10,545 nt of DNA from a bacterium (GTDB lineage Bacteria; Zixibacteria; MSB-5A5; GN15; FEB-12), in the NCBI GenBank assembly GCA_030612965.1, contig JAUWMW010000060.1, positions 1 through 10,545 on the forward strand, given 5' to 3'. Both the position numbers and the translations under genes were made by a program. The notes below the pieces were generated by a model, which was not told the origin of the DNA, made no database searches, and worked only from the letters and a program-made list of their open reading frames with translations. Shown here piece by piece: positions 1 to 6,700 of the stretch; position 1 is the first letter of the stretch, and each line of letters starts with the position of its first letter.

Positions 1-31
1 AAACCCGTCCTTTGAGCCCGAACCAGCGCAG

Positions 32-37
32 AAGGAG
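32..37 (+). promoter_or_regulatory. possible ribosome binding site before GTG 41
   Basis: AAGGAG lies just upstream of the GTG at 41, but with only 3 nt between them, closer than usual. The reading frame of the following gene is also open, with no stop, back to base 2. The motif could therefore be codons inside a longer gene rather than a true ribosome binding site. It is the only start signal visible here. Confidence 0.35.
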
Positions 38-40
38 ACG

Positions 41-1066
41 GTGATCGGGAGAGACTCCTATCTCTTTCAGGGTTTGGATACTACTGAACAGCACTTCTTC
101 AAGGTGAGTGCCTATCGGGGCGCTGTTCTGGCTAACTGGACGGGTACCGTAGAATGGCGGCCAAGGTCCGGCAGCGATGCATCAACTCCTGTGTCGCTGG
201 GTTACTGGTTCTTGTGGTTGCTGGCCAAAGTCGATATCCTGGAAGAAGGAAGCCTGACGGCCTGGCATGAATCATCAACTATGGGCCAGTGGGCTTTCTC
301 GACGATAGCTGCCTTCTTCTTCCTGGGTATCTTTGTTTGGATATTCAGAACAGGGAGGACGCTGCGATCGACCAAGGTTTTCCTGGTAGACAAGGATCTT
401 GGTGGTTATAATGAATGCAAGGCGGTAATGGACCAGGAGGAGTTCAGTGGTCTGGATCCGGATCGGGTCGCCATTATCAAGAAGCTCGTTAAGACCCGTC
501 TGATGCGGCGGCACTTCAAGGGTATATTGGGCCGCCTGGATTCAATACCGCTGCCTGAGTTTACCGTCAAGTATCGCAAGGCTCGGGGTAGGTTCAGGAA
601 TATCCCGACCGTGCGTATACTGTTGTCGGCGGTGGCAGCGCTGAAAAAGCCCGAGGATATCGAAGACGCGCTGGAGGTGCGCATCATGGCCGAGGAAGAG
701 GATTTACGTAAACGGAGTTTTATCGATGTCTTATGGGCGCTCGGTGTCACGGCTCCTTTAGTCGGTCTGTTCGGTACCGTTACCGGCATTAGCATGTCCT
801 TCAGGGAAATCATGGTGCGTTCTCTCGCCGGTGAGGAACTGCTGAAGTCATTGGCCAAAGGGATTCATGAGGCTCTGTACACTACCATCTGCGGTTTGAT
901 AGTAGGTATCATCTTCATGCTGGCCTACTACTGGTACAACTACAAGCTGGAACGTGTTCACGCTATATGGGTGCTGTTCGCATCCGACTTCGTAGATCGG
1001 CTCAAACATGGCATCAAGGATACCTGGGACCAGCCTGCTGCCCAGTCAGATAAGAAAAGTAGTTAA
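41..1066 (+). CDS. MotA/TolQ/ExbB family proton channel protein (5' end uncertain)
   Basis: Inner-membrane proton-channel subunit of the ExbB/TolQ/MotA type. In this family a ring of such subunits surrounds ExbD/TolR helices and converts proton flow into motion. The family core is clear in the C-terminal half. Residues 238-254 read APLVGLFGTVTGISMSF, matching the ExbB/TolQ second transmembrane helix. A third helix (about 278-299) opens with EALYTTICG. Thr246, Glu277 and Thr282 align by eye with ExbB Thr148, Glu176 and Thr181, which line the channel. The first helix is about 84-103, and residues 105-225 form the charged cytoplasmic loop. At 341 residues it is longer than ExbB/TolQ (about 230-245), mainly through the N-terminal stretch and the loop. 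The GTG at 41 is a tentative start: the frame is open to base 2, so the gene may begin outside the window. The first ExbD-like gene follows after 6 nt, as expected for a co-transcribed motor. The family is certain; the exact system is not. Confidence 0.9.
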   Translation: MIGRDSYLFQGLDTTEQHFFKVSAYRGAVLANWTGTVEWRPRSGSDASTPVSLGYWFLWLLAKVDILEEGSLTAWHESSTMGQWAFSTIAAFFFLGIFVWIFRTGRTLRSTKVFLVDKDLGGYNECKAVMDQEEFSGLDPDRVAIIKKLVKTRLMRRHFKGILGRLDSIPLPEFTVKYRKARGRFRNIPTVRILLSAVAALKKPEDIEDALEVRIMAEEEDLRKRSFIDVLWALGVTAPLVGLFGTVTGISMSFREIMVRSLAGEELLKSLAKGIHEALYTTICGLIVGIIFMLAYYWYNYKLERVHAIWVLFASDFVDRLKHGIKDTWDQPAAQSDKKSS

Positions 1067-1072
1067 TTTGCA

Positions 1073-1597
1073 ATGCCGTTTCGGAAACTGAGAACCAGGA
1101 AAGAGTTGGATATCGTCAGTCTTATTGACGTCGTCTTCATGCTGATCATATTCGGTCTTGTGATTTCCGTTGCCTGGGGCGTGACAGACTACACGGGTCC
1201 TTCGTTACCGAAAACGTTCTCTATTGTGATAAAGCGAGCACCGGTCCAGTACGATCCGCAGGGGATCAGGTTGCCTGATTGTCTTATGGTGGAATTCTTC
1301 GATGCCGAGGGCGGCCGGGTAGGAGATACCGCCAGCTTCCCTGACGATGACGCGCTCTCAATGGATCTGATGGACGCAGACCAGTTTGATGAACTGCAAC
1401 CCTGTCGGTTGATCCGCGAACAGATCGAAGATTTCGCCAGGTCGGTTCGTGGGACCGAAAGCGAAGGTGTAGGTGAAAAAGCTGTCATACACGTACAGGT
1501 CACACGCGACACCAAGACCAGAATAGTTAACTACATTACCCGGCAGTGTGTGCCGTTTCAGGGCAATATTGGTTGGGTAAGATTGGTGACCAGATAA
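1073..1597 (+). CDS. ExbD/TolR family protein (first copy)
   Basis: Stator-type partner of the upstream TolQ-like channel, with one N-terminal transmembrane helix and a periplasmic domain. A short basic N-terminus (MPFRKLRTRKE) leads into SLIDVVFMLIIFGLVIS at about residues 16-32. Asp19 sits at the position of the conserved proton-carrying aspartate of ExbD/TolR. Near the C-terminus, VIHVQVTRDTKTRIVNYI (about 138-155) resembles the ExbD strand-helix segment (typically V.I..D....Y..V...). Between them is a long insert rich in Asp and Glu (about 60-130), which makes the protein 174 residues against about 140 for ExbD. Four Cys or more in the periplasmic part could form disulfides. It starts 6 nt after the channel gene and 17 nt before a second ExbD-like gene, so co-translation is likely. 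No strong Shine-Dalgarno is seen. Confidence 0.88.
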   Translation: MPFRKLRTRKELDIVSLIDVVFMLIIFGLVISVAWGVTDYTGPSLPKTFSIVIKRAPVQYDPQGIRLPDCLMVEFFDAEGGRVGDTASFPDDDALSMDLMDADQFDELQPCRLIREQIEDFARSVRGTESEGVGEKAVIHVQVTRDTKTRIVNYITRQCVPFQGNIGWVRLVTR

Positions 1598-1614
1598 CGG
1601 CACCGGACTGAGAT

Positions 1615-2151
1615 ATGGCTTTCAAGAGATTCAGATACGAGAAACGGAAGTTGATGCTGTTCCCCATGATGGATATGTTCTTCATCCTGCTCCTTTTCTT
1701 TTTGGTGAATATCGGAATCAAAGACGAGGGTGGTGAAAAGGCTTACTACGCGACAGTGGCGACTGAGGACATGGGCGAGGCCCAGATTCTCCTGCAAATG
1801 GTCGGCGTCGACAGTGTACTGTGGCTGGATAATACCATTTTCCATCAGGACTGGCGGCAGGGCTTTCCGCAGTCACACGTTGTCCCGGTGTCGCTGCCGG
1901 TTTTCCGGGAGAAACTCGGTCGTTTCTATGATACCTATGGCCGGTGCCTTCGCAAGGACGTCCTGACGGTTATCAGGTGCCCGGGCGATCTGAACTATGG
2001 CGACGTCGAGGCGCTACAGGATAGTCTGTCCGCTGTGTTCAAGGATGTTATGCAAGGATTCACCCTGAAGCTCAGCCTGCTCGAAGCAGGACCGCTGGAT
2101 GTGATCACGGTGAATCAGCGGAACGATAATGAGGTGGATCTCCAATGGTAG
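1615..2151 (+). CDS. ExbD/TolR family protein (second copy)
   Basis: Second ExbD/TolR paralogue. A basic N-terminus precedes the helix MMDMFFILLLFFLVNIG (about 18-34), with Asp20 as the likely proton-carrying residue. In the periplasmic part, VLTVIRCPGDLNYGDVEALQ (about 116-135) closely follows the ExbD pattern V.IR.D....Y..V....D, so the fold is recognisable. The protein is 178 residues, with extra sequence between helix and core (about 40-110). It differs strongly from the first copy outside the membrane helix, so the two are not a recent duplication. Two different TolR-type proteins with one TolQ-type protein is the arrangement of the Myxococcus AglR-AglQ-AglS motor. Its 3' end overlaps the next gene by 7 nt, which suggests translational coupling. 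Confidence 0.88.
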   Translation: MAFKRFRYEKRKLMLFPMMDMFFILLLFFLVNIGIKDEGGEKAYYATVATEDMGEAQILLQMVGVDSVLWLDNTIFHQDWRQGFPQSHVVPVSLPVFREKLGRFYDTYGRCLRKDVLTVIRCPGDLNYGDVEALQDSLSAVFKDVMQGFTLKLSLLEAGPLDVITVNQRNDNEVDLQW

Positions 2152-2726
2152 CCAGGCACCGGTCATTACATCTATTGGCATCAGCTATGCTTGTAGGAAT
2201 ATGCCTGGCTCTGGTGTTCCCCGGCTGCGGCGACGAGGAGCGTGCCGCAAGGCTGCTGTCGGACTGCGTTGATCGGGATACCTCGATTGTTGATTTTGCT
2301 ACGGCCGGTCTGAACGGCATAAAGCTTAAGGTTGAAACCCGATGTGTATTTCAGATCGACATGTCGACCAGCACGCCCTTGCGCTGGTGCCGATTTGTGC
2401 AGAGATTCCCGACCGCCTACGTCAGGATGAAAGTGAAGATAGACGAAACCGGCAAAGTCATCGACATTTACGACAAGAAAGATGGCGGTCAACCGGCGGC
2501 TCTGGAACGGATCGTCAGGGCGGTCAAGGGGTGGAATTACGAGGGTGGATGCCTCGAGGGTGCTATCTACATGGAATTCAACGCTGCTATGTCGAGGTTG
2601 ACCTTTGACGATTCGCGTTTGACGATCGTTCCGGGCTACGAGCACTGTGACATTAGCAGGTATAGAATACACCGGGTTTGGCAAGGCTGTAATTTCGGAG
2701 CCTTCAGGAGAGCTCTTGAGTGGTGA
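2145..2726 (+). CDS. small membrane-anchored or lipid-anchored protein with TonB-C-like domain
   Basis: Probably the force-transmitting (TonB/TolA/AgmX-like) partner of the channel complex. Residues 1-7 are basic and 8-27 are strongly hydrophobic. That segment could be an uncleaved membrane anchor or a lipoprotein signal ending at Cys28. The lipobox (FPGC) is poor because Pro sits at -2. Residues about 89-147 match the TonB C-terminal pattern: FPTAYVRMKVKIDETGKVID, a P.ALE-type helix, a KGWNYEG segment and a final strand YMEFNAA. There is no proline-rich or coiled-coil spacer; only about 60 residues lie between anchor and domain, so it could not span the periplasm as TonB or TolA does. Eight Cys residues, several periplasmic, suggest disulfides. 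The start overlaps the upstream gene by 7 nt. The domain call is from pattern recognition only, and some remote OmpA/TolA-like alternative remains possible. Confidence 0.7.
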   Translation: MVARHRSLHLLASAMLVGICLALVFPGCGDEERAARLLSDCVDRDTSIVDFATAGLNGIKLKVETRCVFQIDMSTSTPLRWCRFVQRFPTAYVRMKVKIDETGKVIDIYDKKDGGQPAALERIVRAVKGWNYEGGCLEGAIYMEFNAAMSRLTFDDSRLTIVPGYEHCDISRYRIHRVWQGCNFGAFRRALEW

Positions 2727-2766
2727 TGTATCTGGCAGTCACATTTGCCACGGAAGTCCGTAAGTG

Positions 2767-2772
2767 AAAAGG
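2767..2772 (+). promoter_or_regulatory. ribosome binding site of the TPR-NHL gene
   Basis: AAAAGG with a 7-nt spacer to ATG 2780. It supports this start and fits the signal peptide that begins there. Confidence 0.55.
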
Positions 2773-2779
2773 CGTCACT

Positions 2780-5700
2780 ATGAACGGGTTTAAGCGAACA
2801 GGACTATATCTACTGGCAACAGCAGTGGTGTGGTTGTCGGTTGCGGATAACTGTGCGGCGCAACCGGAGAAGTACCTCGCGATTGACACTGTGGAGACGG
2901 CTGGCGCCAATTACGATCTCGGTGCAGCGCGATGTGATGAACCCGTGCTGATTGCTGCCGCCGAGCCCTATCTCCGGGTGAGGGATGCTCTGCAGAATGA
3001 CCTCGCGCTCGGCCGGCAGTACCAGAAGCTCATGCCGAAGATCGCTTATATGCTGGGATGGTGCCACCATCGCCGGGCCGAGATTTCCGGCGCCGGCCAA
3101 CAGATCGATTCGTCGTTGCTCTGGTTCGACCGCGTCCCCGATGACGCTGAGAATCAGCTTGGTGGCTACGCCAAACTGATGGTCGGTGAGATCTCATTGC
3201 GACTGATAATCTCTGAAAAATACGATCTACTGTGTAGGGGAGCGTTGGACGAAGCACAGGTTCTGTCTTTGGGAGATCGCCTGAAGACAGCCCGCGACAG
3301 GTTCTCCGAAGCGCACCAGCTATTGGATACTGGTTCTCCACCGCAGCGGTTCGCTGCAACCAAGACCGCCGATGCGATGTATGAACTGGCCCGTCTGCAT
3401 CGCGCTGTCGGGAATGCGAATCAAGCCAAAGACTATTATGACAGTGTCGACTATTCGACGGCCGGTTCACTTTCCGGTGACAGTCATGCCCGTGCTGCCC
3501 TTGAGTACAATCGGTATTGCGATGCTCTGGTACAACTGGAGATTTACTTGCAAGCCCCGGAGGGTTTCAACGATGCGGTGTTGGGATCCCTCGCAAGCTC
3601 TTTCGGCTACCGGGATAGAGTCTTTCGGAGAGGAGCCATCTCGCTGACTCAGGCGTTGCCTACGGAGGCCGTGGATTACTTTGAGTCAGCCGCTTCTTTG
3701 GACACTGCCGGCTCGCCACTCATTCCGGAAGCTGAGTACTTTCGCGGCTGTGCCTTCCTGGACTTGGCTGTCGTCGATAACATGCTTCACAATCAGGTGG
3801 TCAAGGCGCTCCGTGATGCCCGAGTGAGCTTTGAGAATTTTGAGGATCGTGTTCAGTCAGCGGGTTTCAACAGTGACGCCCGGTTGCGACAGTTAGTAAC
3901 CAGGGCCAGACACAAGTATTTGCTGCTGGGTATTGCCGAAGGAAAGTCGATTTCCGACCAGCAGTTGGCGACGCTGGGCCGGGAGGACGTGAAGTTCCTC
4001 ATTCGCATTGCAGCGTCTATTGTCGGCACTCCCCGTACCAAATGCACCGCGGCCCTGCGCAGGTATTTCGACCTGCGAGTCTACCGGCCGAGTCAGGGAA
4101 GCTTTTCAGGCCGTCCCGCCGGCGCCTCACCTTGTGCTGCCAGAGCGGATACCCTGAGCTACAATGAGTCCCTCTTTTTCAGAGGTTTGGTGATTTCCCT
4201 GCACGCTGAGGCGCTCGGAGGACATAAGCGGTTTGCCACCTTTGACACGGCAGCGACCGTTCTTGATTCCGTGAAAGGCGACTACCGCGGTGAGGCGAAA
4301 TACGTTCAGGCGTACGCCTTGTACAAAGCTGAGAAATACGAACTGGCGGAATCGCTTCTTAAGGACTTGATCTCCGGTTACCAAAGCGTTCGGGCACTGT
4401 ACTACTACGGTATGAATCTTAGAGACTGGCATTCTGAGGACACCCCGGACTCGATCAAGACCAGGGTATTCGCCGCTATGCAGAAGGTCACAAGTGTCAT
4501 AGAATCGGCCGGGGAACCTCCTGAGTATCGCAACTTCCTCAGCAGCGCCAATATCATGTTGGACGAATACCAGGACTATTTCACGAGTAATCCGGACGCT
4601 GACCTGAACATCCCCGGAACTCAAGACGTCGTGTGTCCGGACATCCTTTCGGTGGATATGAGCGGCTCCAGACCTGATACCGTGCTTTACGAGAATATGT
4701 CTGACAAGAAGCTCATTAGAGATAAGTTTGCGCAGGAAAGCCGCGAGGATTTTGCCGTGTTCGGCCTGCCGAAATTGTGGCTGCTTCCCACTTCTCGTTC
4801 GTGCGAAGAGGGTCCTCTGTTGGCTCTGGCGCAGGCCCTCATCCCTGATTCGGTTCACCTTGAGAGAGTGTGGCGCGGAAGAATGCAAATTGTCGATGCC
4901 GACGGCAATATCCTGCGACCCGACAGTTGCTGGGCCGAGTGCCTCAAGGATGGCGCCAGGATTATCTGCAAGGATTCAGCCGGTGGTCGATACATCATTC
5001 TCGACGCTGATATCAATACCAACGATACCGTCTCTCTGGAGATAATGGAGCCTGGCTTCTATCGCACGCTCGTTAGGTTTACATCCGACGAACCGGGATA
5101 CGCGGACCGCAAGCTGGTAATGGCGAAAGTGGTCAGCTACGATCCAATGGCGGCCGGCTCATCAGACGATCCGTTCGGATACACCCATCTTCATGACGGC
5201 TCATACAGTTTCAAACTGGCAGCTCACCGGAAATCGGAGGCGCCTCCCTCCCGGCTCGTCAGCGACTTCGACAGCGATCGCGACGTGAGAGATTATGCCT
5301 ACGATTCAATCAATGATCGATTCCTGGCCGTGAATGCTCGCCTGACCCACGGACTGCTGAGTTATACCGATGGACACACCGCCGATACCTTCGCGATCGA
5401 TGGGTCCATCAGTCTTAACAGCCCCGAGGGTGTTGCCGTCGACCACGACGGAAACATCTTTATCGCTGACTGGGGCAACCACCGGATTATTGCACTCAAC
5501 AAGGCCGGGCGCTTGCGTTTTTCATTTGGCGCCTTCGGCAAGAATGTGAACGTCAACTCCGCGGCGCCGGCTCGCCTGGTGTTTCCCAATCGAATCACGA
5601 TTGAGCAGGAGCCCGCTTCTGCATCCACACCACGCCAAACGCATATTCTTGTCTCTGACTGCCATGGCGTCCACCGGTTTGACTGGTGGGGTCGCTATCT

Positions 5701-5845
5701 CGACAGCCCCGTAAGTGTCGGTCCAGCCGGGCTTGATCCGGGCCTGTATCAGGAGATCACGCTTGACGGCTATGGTCCGGGCTCCGATTTGCGAATCCAT
5801 CCTCTCGGTGAAAGCCAACCACGCCTGTTCTCCGCACCGGAATAA
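2780..5845 (+). CDS. large exported TPR-like protein with C-terminal NHL/beta-propeller segment
   Basis: Periplasmic or surface scaffold, 1021 residues. Residues 1-27 form a Sec signal peptide (KR, hydrophobic core, then NCAA before Gln28). The body, about 45-600, is helical with degenerate TPR-like pairs. Examples are around 194-222 (ADAMYELARLHRAVGNANQA), 316-332 (EAEYFRGCAFLDLA) and 504-535 (GEAKYVQAYALYKAEKYELA, the clearest TPR). Residues about 615-820 look like a beta-rich linker. Residues about 825-1000 carry propeller-like blades, the best being an NHL repeat at 881-916 (SPEGVAVDHDGNIFIADWGN, then HRI). Only three to four blades can be seen, and the last one breaks after ITLDGYG (about 992-998), so the propeller looks incomplete. 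It lies 53 nt downstream of the TonB-C-like gene, probably in the same operon. TPR plus propeller recalls CpoB plus TolB of Tol-Pal. The exact role is unknown. Confidence 0.75.
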   Translation: MNGFKRTGLYLLATAVVWLSVADNCAAQPEKYLAIDTVETAGANYDLGAARCDEPVLIAAAEPYLRVRDALQNDLALGRQYQKLMPKIAYMLGWCHHRRAEISGAGQQIDSSLLWFDRVPDDAENQLGGYAKLMVGEISLRLIISEKYDLLCRGALDEAQVLSLGDRLKTARDRFSEAHQLLDTGSPPQRFAATKTADAMYELARLHRAVGNANQAKDYYDSVDYSTAGSLSGDSHARAALEYNRYCDALVQLEIYLQAPEGFNDAVLGSLASSFGYRDRVFRRGAISLTQALPTEAVDYFESAASLDTAGSPLIPEAEYFRGCAFLDLAVVDNMLHNQVVKALRDARVSFENFEDRVQSAGFNSDARLRQLVTRARHKYLLLGIAEGKSISDQQLATLGREDVKFLIRIAASIVGTPRTKCTAALRRYFDLRVYRPSQGSFSGRPAGASPCAARADTLSYNESLFFRGLVISLHAEALGGHKRFATFDTAATVLDSVKGDYRGEAKYVQAYALYKAEKYELAESLLKDLISGYQSVRALYYYGMNLRDWHSEDTPDSIKTRVFAAMQKVTSVIESAGEPPEYRNFLSSANIMLDEYQDYFTSNPDADLNIPGTQDVVCPDILSVDMSGSRPDTVLYENMSDKKLIRDKFAQESREDFAVFGLPKLWLLPTSRSCEEGPLLALAQALIPDSVHLERVWRGRMQIVDADGNILRPDSCWAECLKDGARIICKDSAGGRYIILDADINTNDTVSLEIMEPGFYRTLVRFTSDEPGYADRKLVMAKVVSYDPMAAGSSDDPFGYTHLHDGSYSFKLAAHRKSEAPPSRLVSDFDSDRDVRDYAYDSINDRFLAVNARLTHGLLSYTDGHTADTFAIDGSISLNSPEGVAVDHDGNIFIADWGNHRIIALNKAGRLRFSFGAFGKNVNVNSAAPARLVFPNRITIEQEPASASTPRQTHILVSDCHGVHRFDWWGRYLDSPVSVGPAGLDPGLYQEITLDGYGPGSDLRIHPLGESQPRLFSAPE

Positions 5846-5854
5846 GTTGGGGTC

Positions 5855-5892
5855 GGGGCACCCGTCTCAAGTGGCGTGGGGTACCCGTGTCA
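5855..5892. repeat. imperfect direct repeat with GGG-CCC palindromic cores
   Basis: GGGGCACCCGTCTCA (5855-5869) and GGGGTACCCGTGTCA (5878-5892) match at 13 of 15 positions, 23 nt apart start to start. The second contains the perfect palindrome GGGTACCC. The pair sits in the 90-nt gap between the TPR-NHL gene and the ABC transporter. It could be a protein-binding site, a weak terminator or a piece of a dispersed intergenic repeat. No T-tract follows. Confidence 0.4.
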
Positions 5893-5935
5893 CTCGCAAT
5901 AACGAAGAAAGGACCATAGCAAACGGTCAAGTAGT

Positions 5936-6682
5936 ATGCTGCAGGTGATTAGTCTCTCCAAGAGCTACGACCATAAGACCTATGCAGTCAATGAGCTATC
6001 CTTTGCCGTGGAGAATGGTCACATCCTGGCTCTGTTAGGCCACAACGGAGCCGGTAAGTCGACAATGCTGAGGTTGGTGTCGACCATGCTGCAGGCAAGT
6101 TCGGGGCAGGTGCTCATTGACGGGATTGATGTGTTCGGGACAGAGGCCGATCAGTTGCGGGAAATCAAGCGCAAGATAGGATTTGTGCCGGAGACCGTGA
6201 ATCTGCTTGAGTACCTGACGGCGTGGGAATACCTCTTCTATATCGGTCAGATGTATGGCATAGAGGATGAAACCCTGTTGACGAGTAAAGTCAATGAGTT
6301 GGTGGAGCGATTCGGTATCACTGAAGCCAGGGAGAAAACCACCAGTGACTATTCCTCCGGACTCAAGAAAAGAATCTCTATTGCCTCAATCATGATCAAT
6401 CAACCTCGCTTGCTGCTTCTGGACGAACCGACCGCCCACCTGGATCCAATTGGCGTCAAGACGCTCAAGGACTGCCTGAGAGAACTCAGGTCGGAGGGCG
6501 CCACTATCATGCTGGCCACTCACCAGCTTGATATCGCCGAACAACTGGCCGATGAAATCCTGATCATTAATGAGGGGCAGCAATTGTTCTACGGCACGCA
6601 GGATCATTTGCGAGAGCACTTTCAGGATTCGGACGGCCAGGGTAATCTGGAGAGTTTCTATTCACGGCTGCTTGGCGGCTAA
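5936..6682 (+). CDS. ABC transporter ATP-binding protein (ABC-2 exporter type)
   Basis: Cytoplasmic ATPase that powers the membrane protein encoded next. All nucleotide-binding motifs are present: Walker A GHNGAGKST (35-43), Q-loop region GFVPET (83-88, with Glu in place of Gln, as in many ABC-2 ATPases), signature SDYSSGLKKR (137-146, a divergent form of LSGGQ), Walker B RLLLLDEP (158-165), D-loop HLDP (168-171) and H-loop His196 in LATHQ. Its 248 residues are typical of the family (CcmA/YxlF-like). The ATG at 5936 places the first strand MLQVISLSKSY as expected, but no good Shine-Dalgarno sits at the usual distance; an AAAGGA lies about 23 nt upstream. The permease gene follows after 18 nt. 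The substrate cannot be told from sequence. Many such exporters handle lipids, polysaccharides, antibiotics or, in gliding systems, unknown cargo. Confidence 0.95.
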   Translation: MLQVISLSKSYDHKTYAVNELSFAVENGHILALLGHNGAGKSTMLRLVSTMLQASSGQVLIDGIDVFGTEADQLREIKRKIGFVPETVNLLEYLTAWEYLFYIGQMYGIEDETLLTSKVNELVERFGITEAREKTTSDYSSGLKKRISIASIMINQPRLLLLDEPTAHLDPIGVKTLKDCLRELRSEGATIMLATHQLDIAEQLADEILIINEGQQLFYGTQDHLREHFQDSDGQGNLESFYSRLLGG

Positions 6683-6689
6683 CTACCTC

Positions 6690-6693
6690 GGAG
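6690..6693 (+). promoter_or_regulatory. ribosome binding site deciding the GTG start at 6701
   Basis: GGAG in a purine-rich stretch, with a 7-nt spacer to GTG 6701. It lies just after the stop codon of the ATPase gene and supports the non-ATG start of the permease. Confidence 0.6.
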
Positions 6694-6700
6694 AGAGAAA

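Noticed and set aside
2750..2761. Small palindrome ACGGA-AG-TCCGT before the TPR-NHL gene
   Set aside because: Five base pairs with a 2-nt loop is too small and too likely by chance to call a regulatory hairpin or terminator.
4127..4888. 253-codon open frame on the minus strand
   Set aside because: It lies wholly inside the TPR-NHL gene, whose signal peptide and TPR pattern are coherent on the plus strand. The minus product shows no recognisable domain and is a shadow frame.
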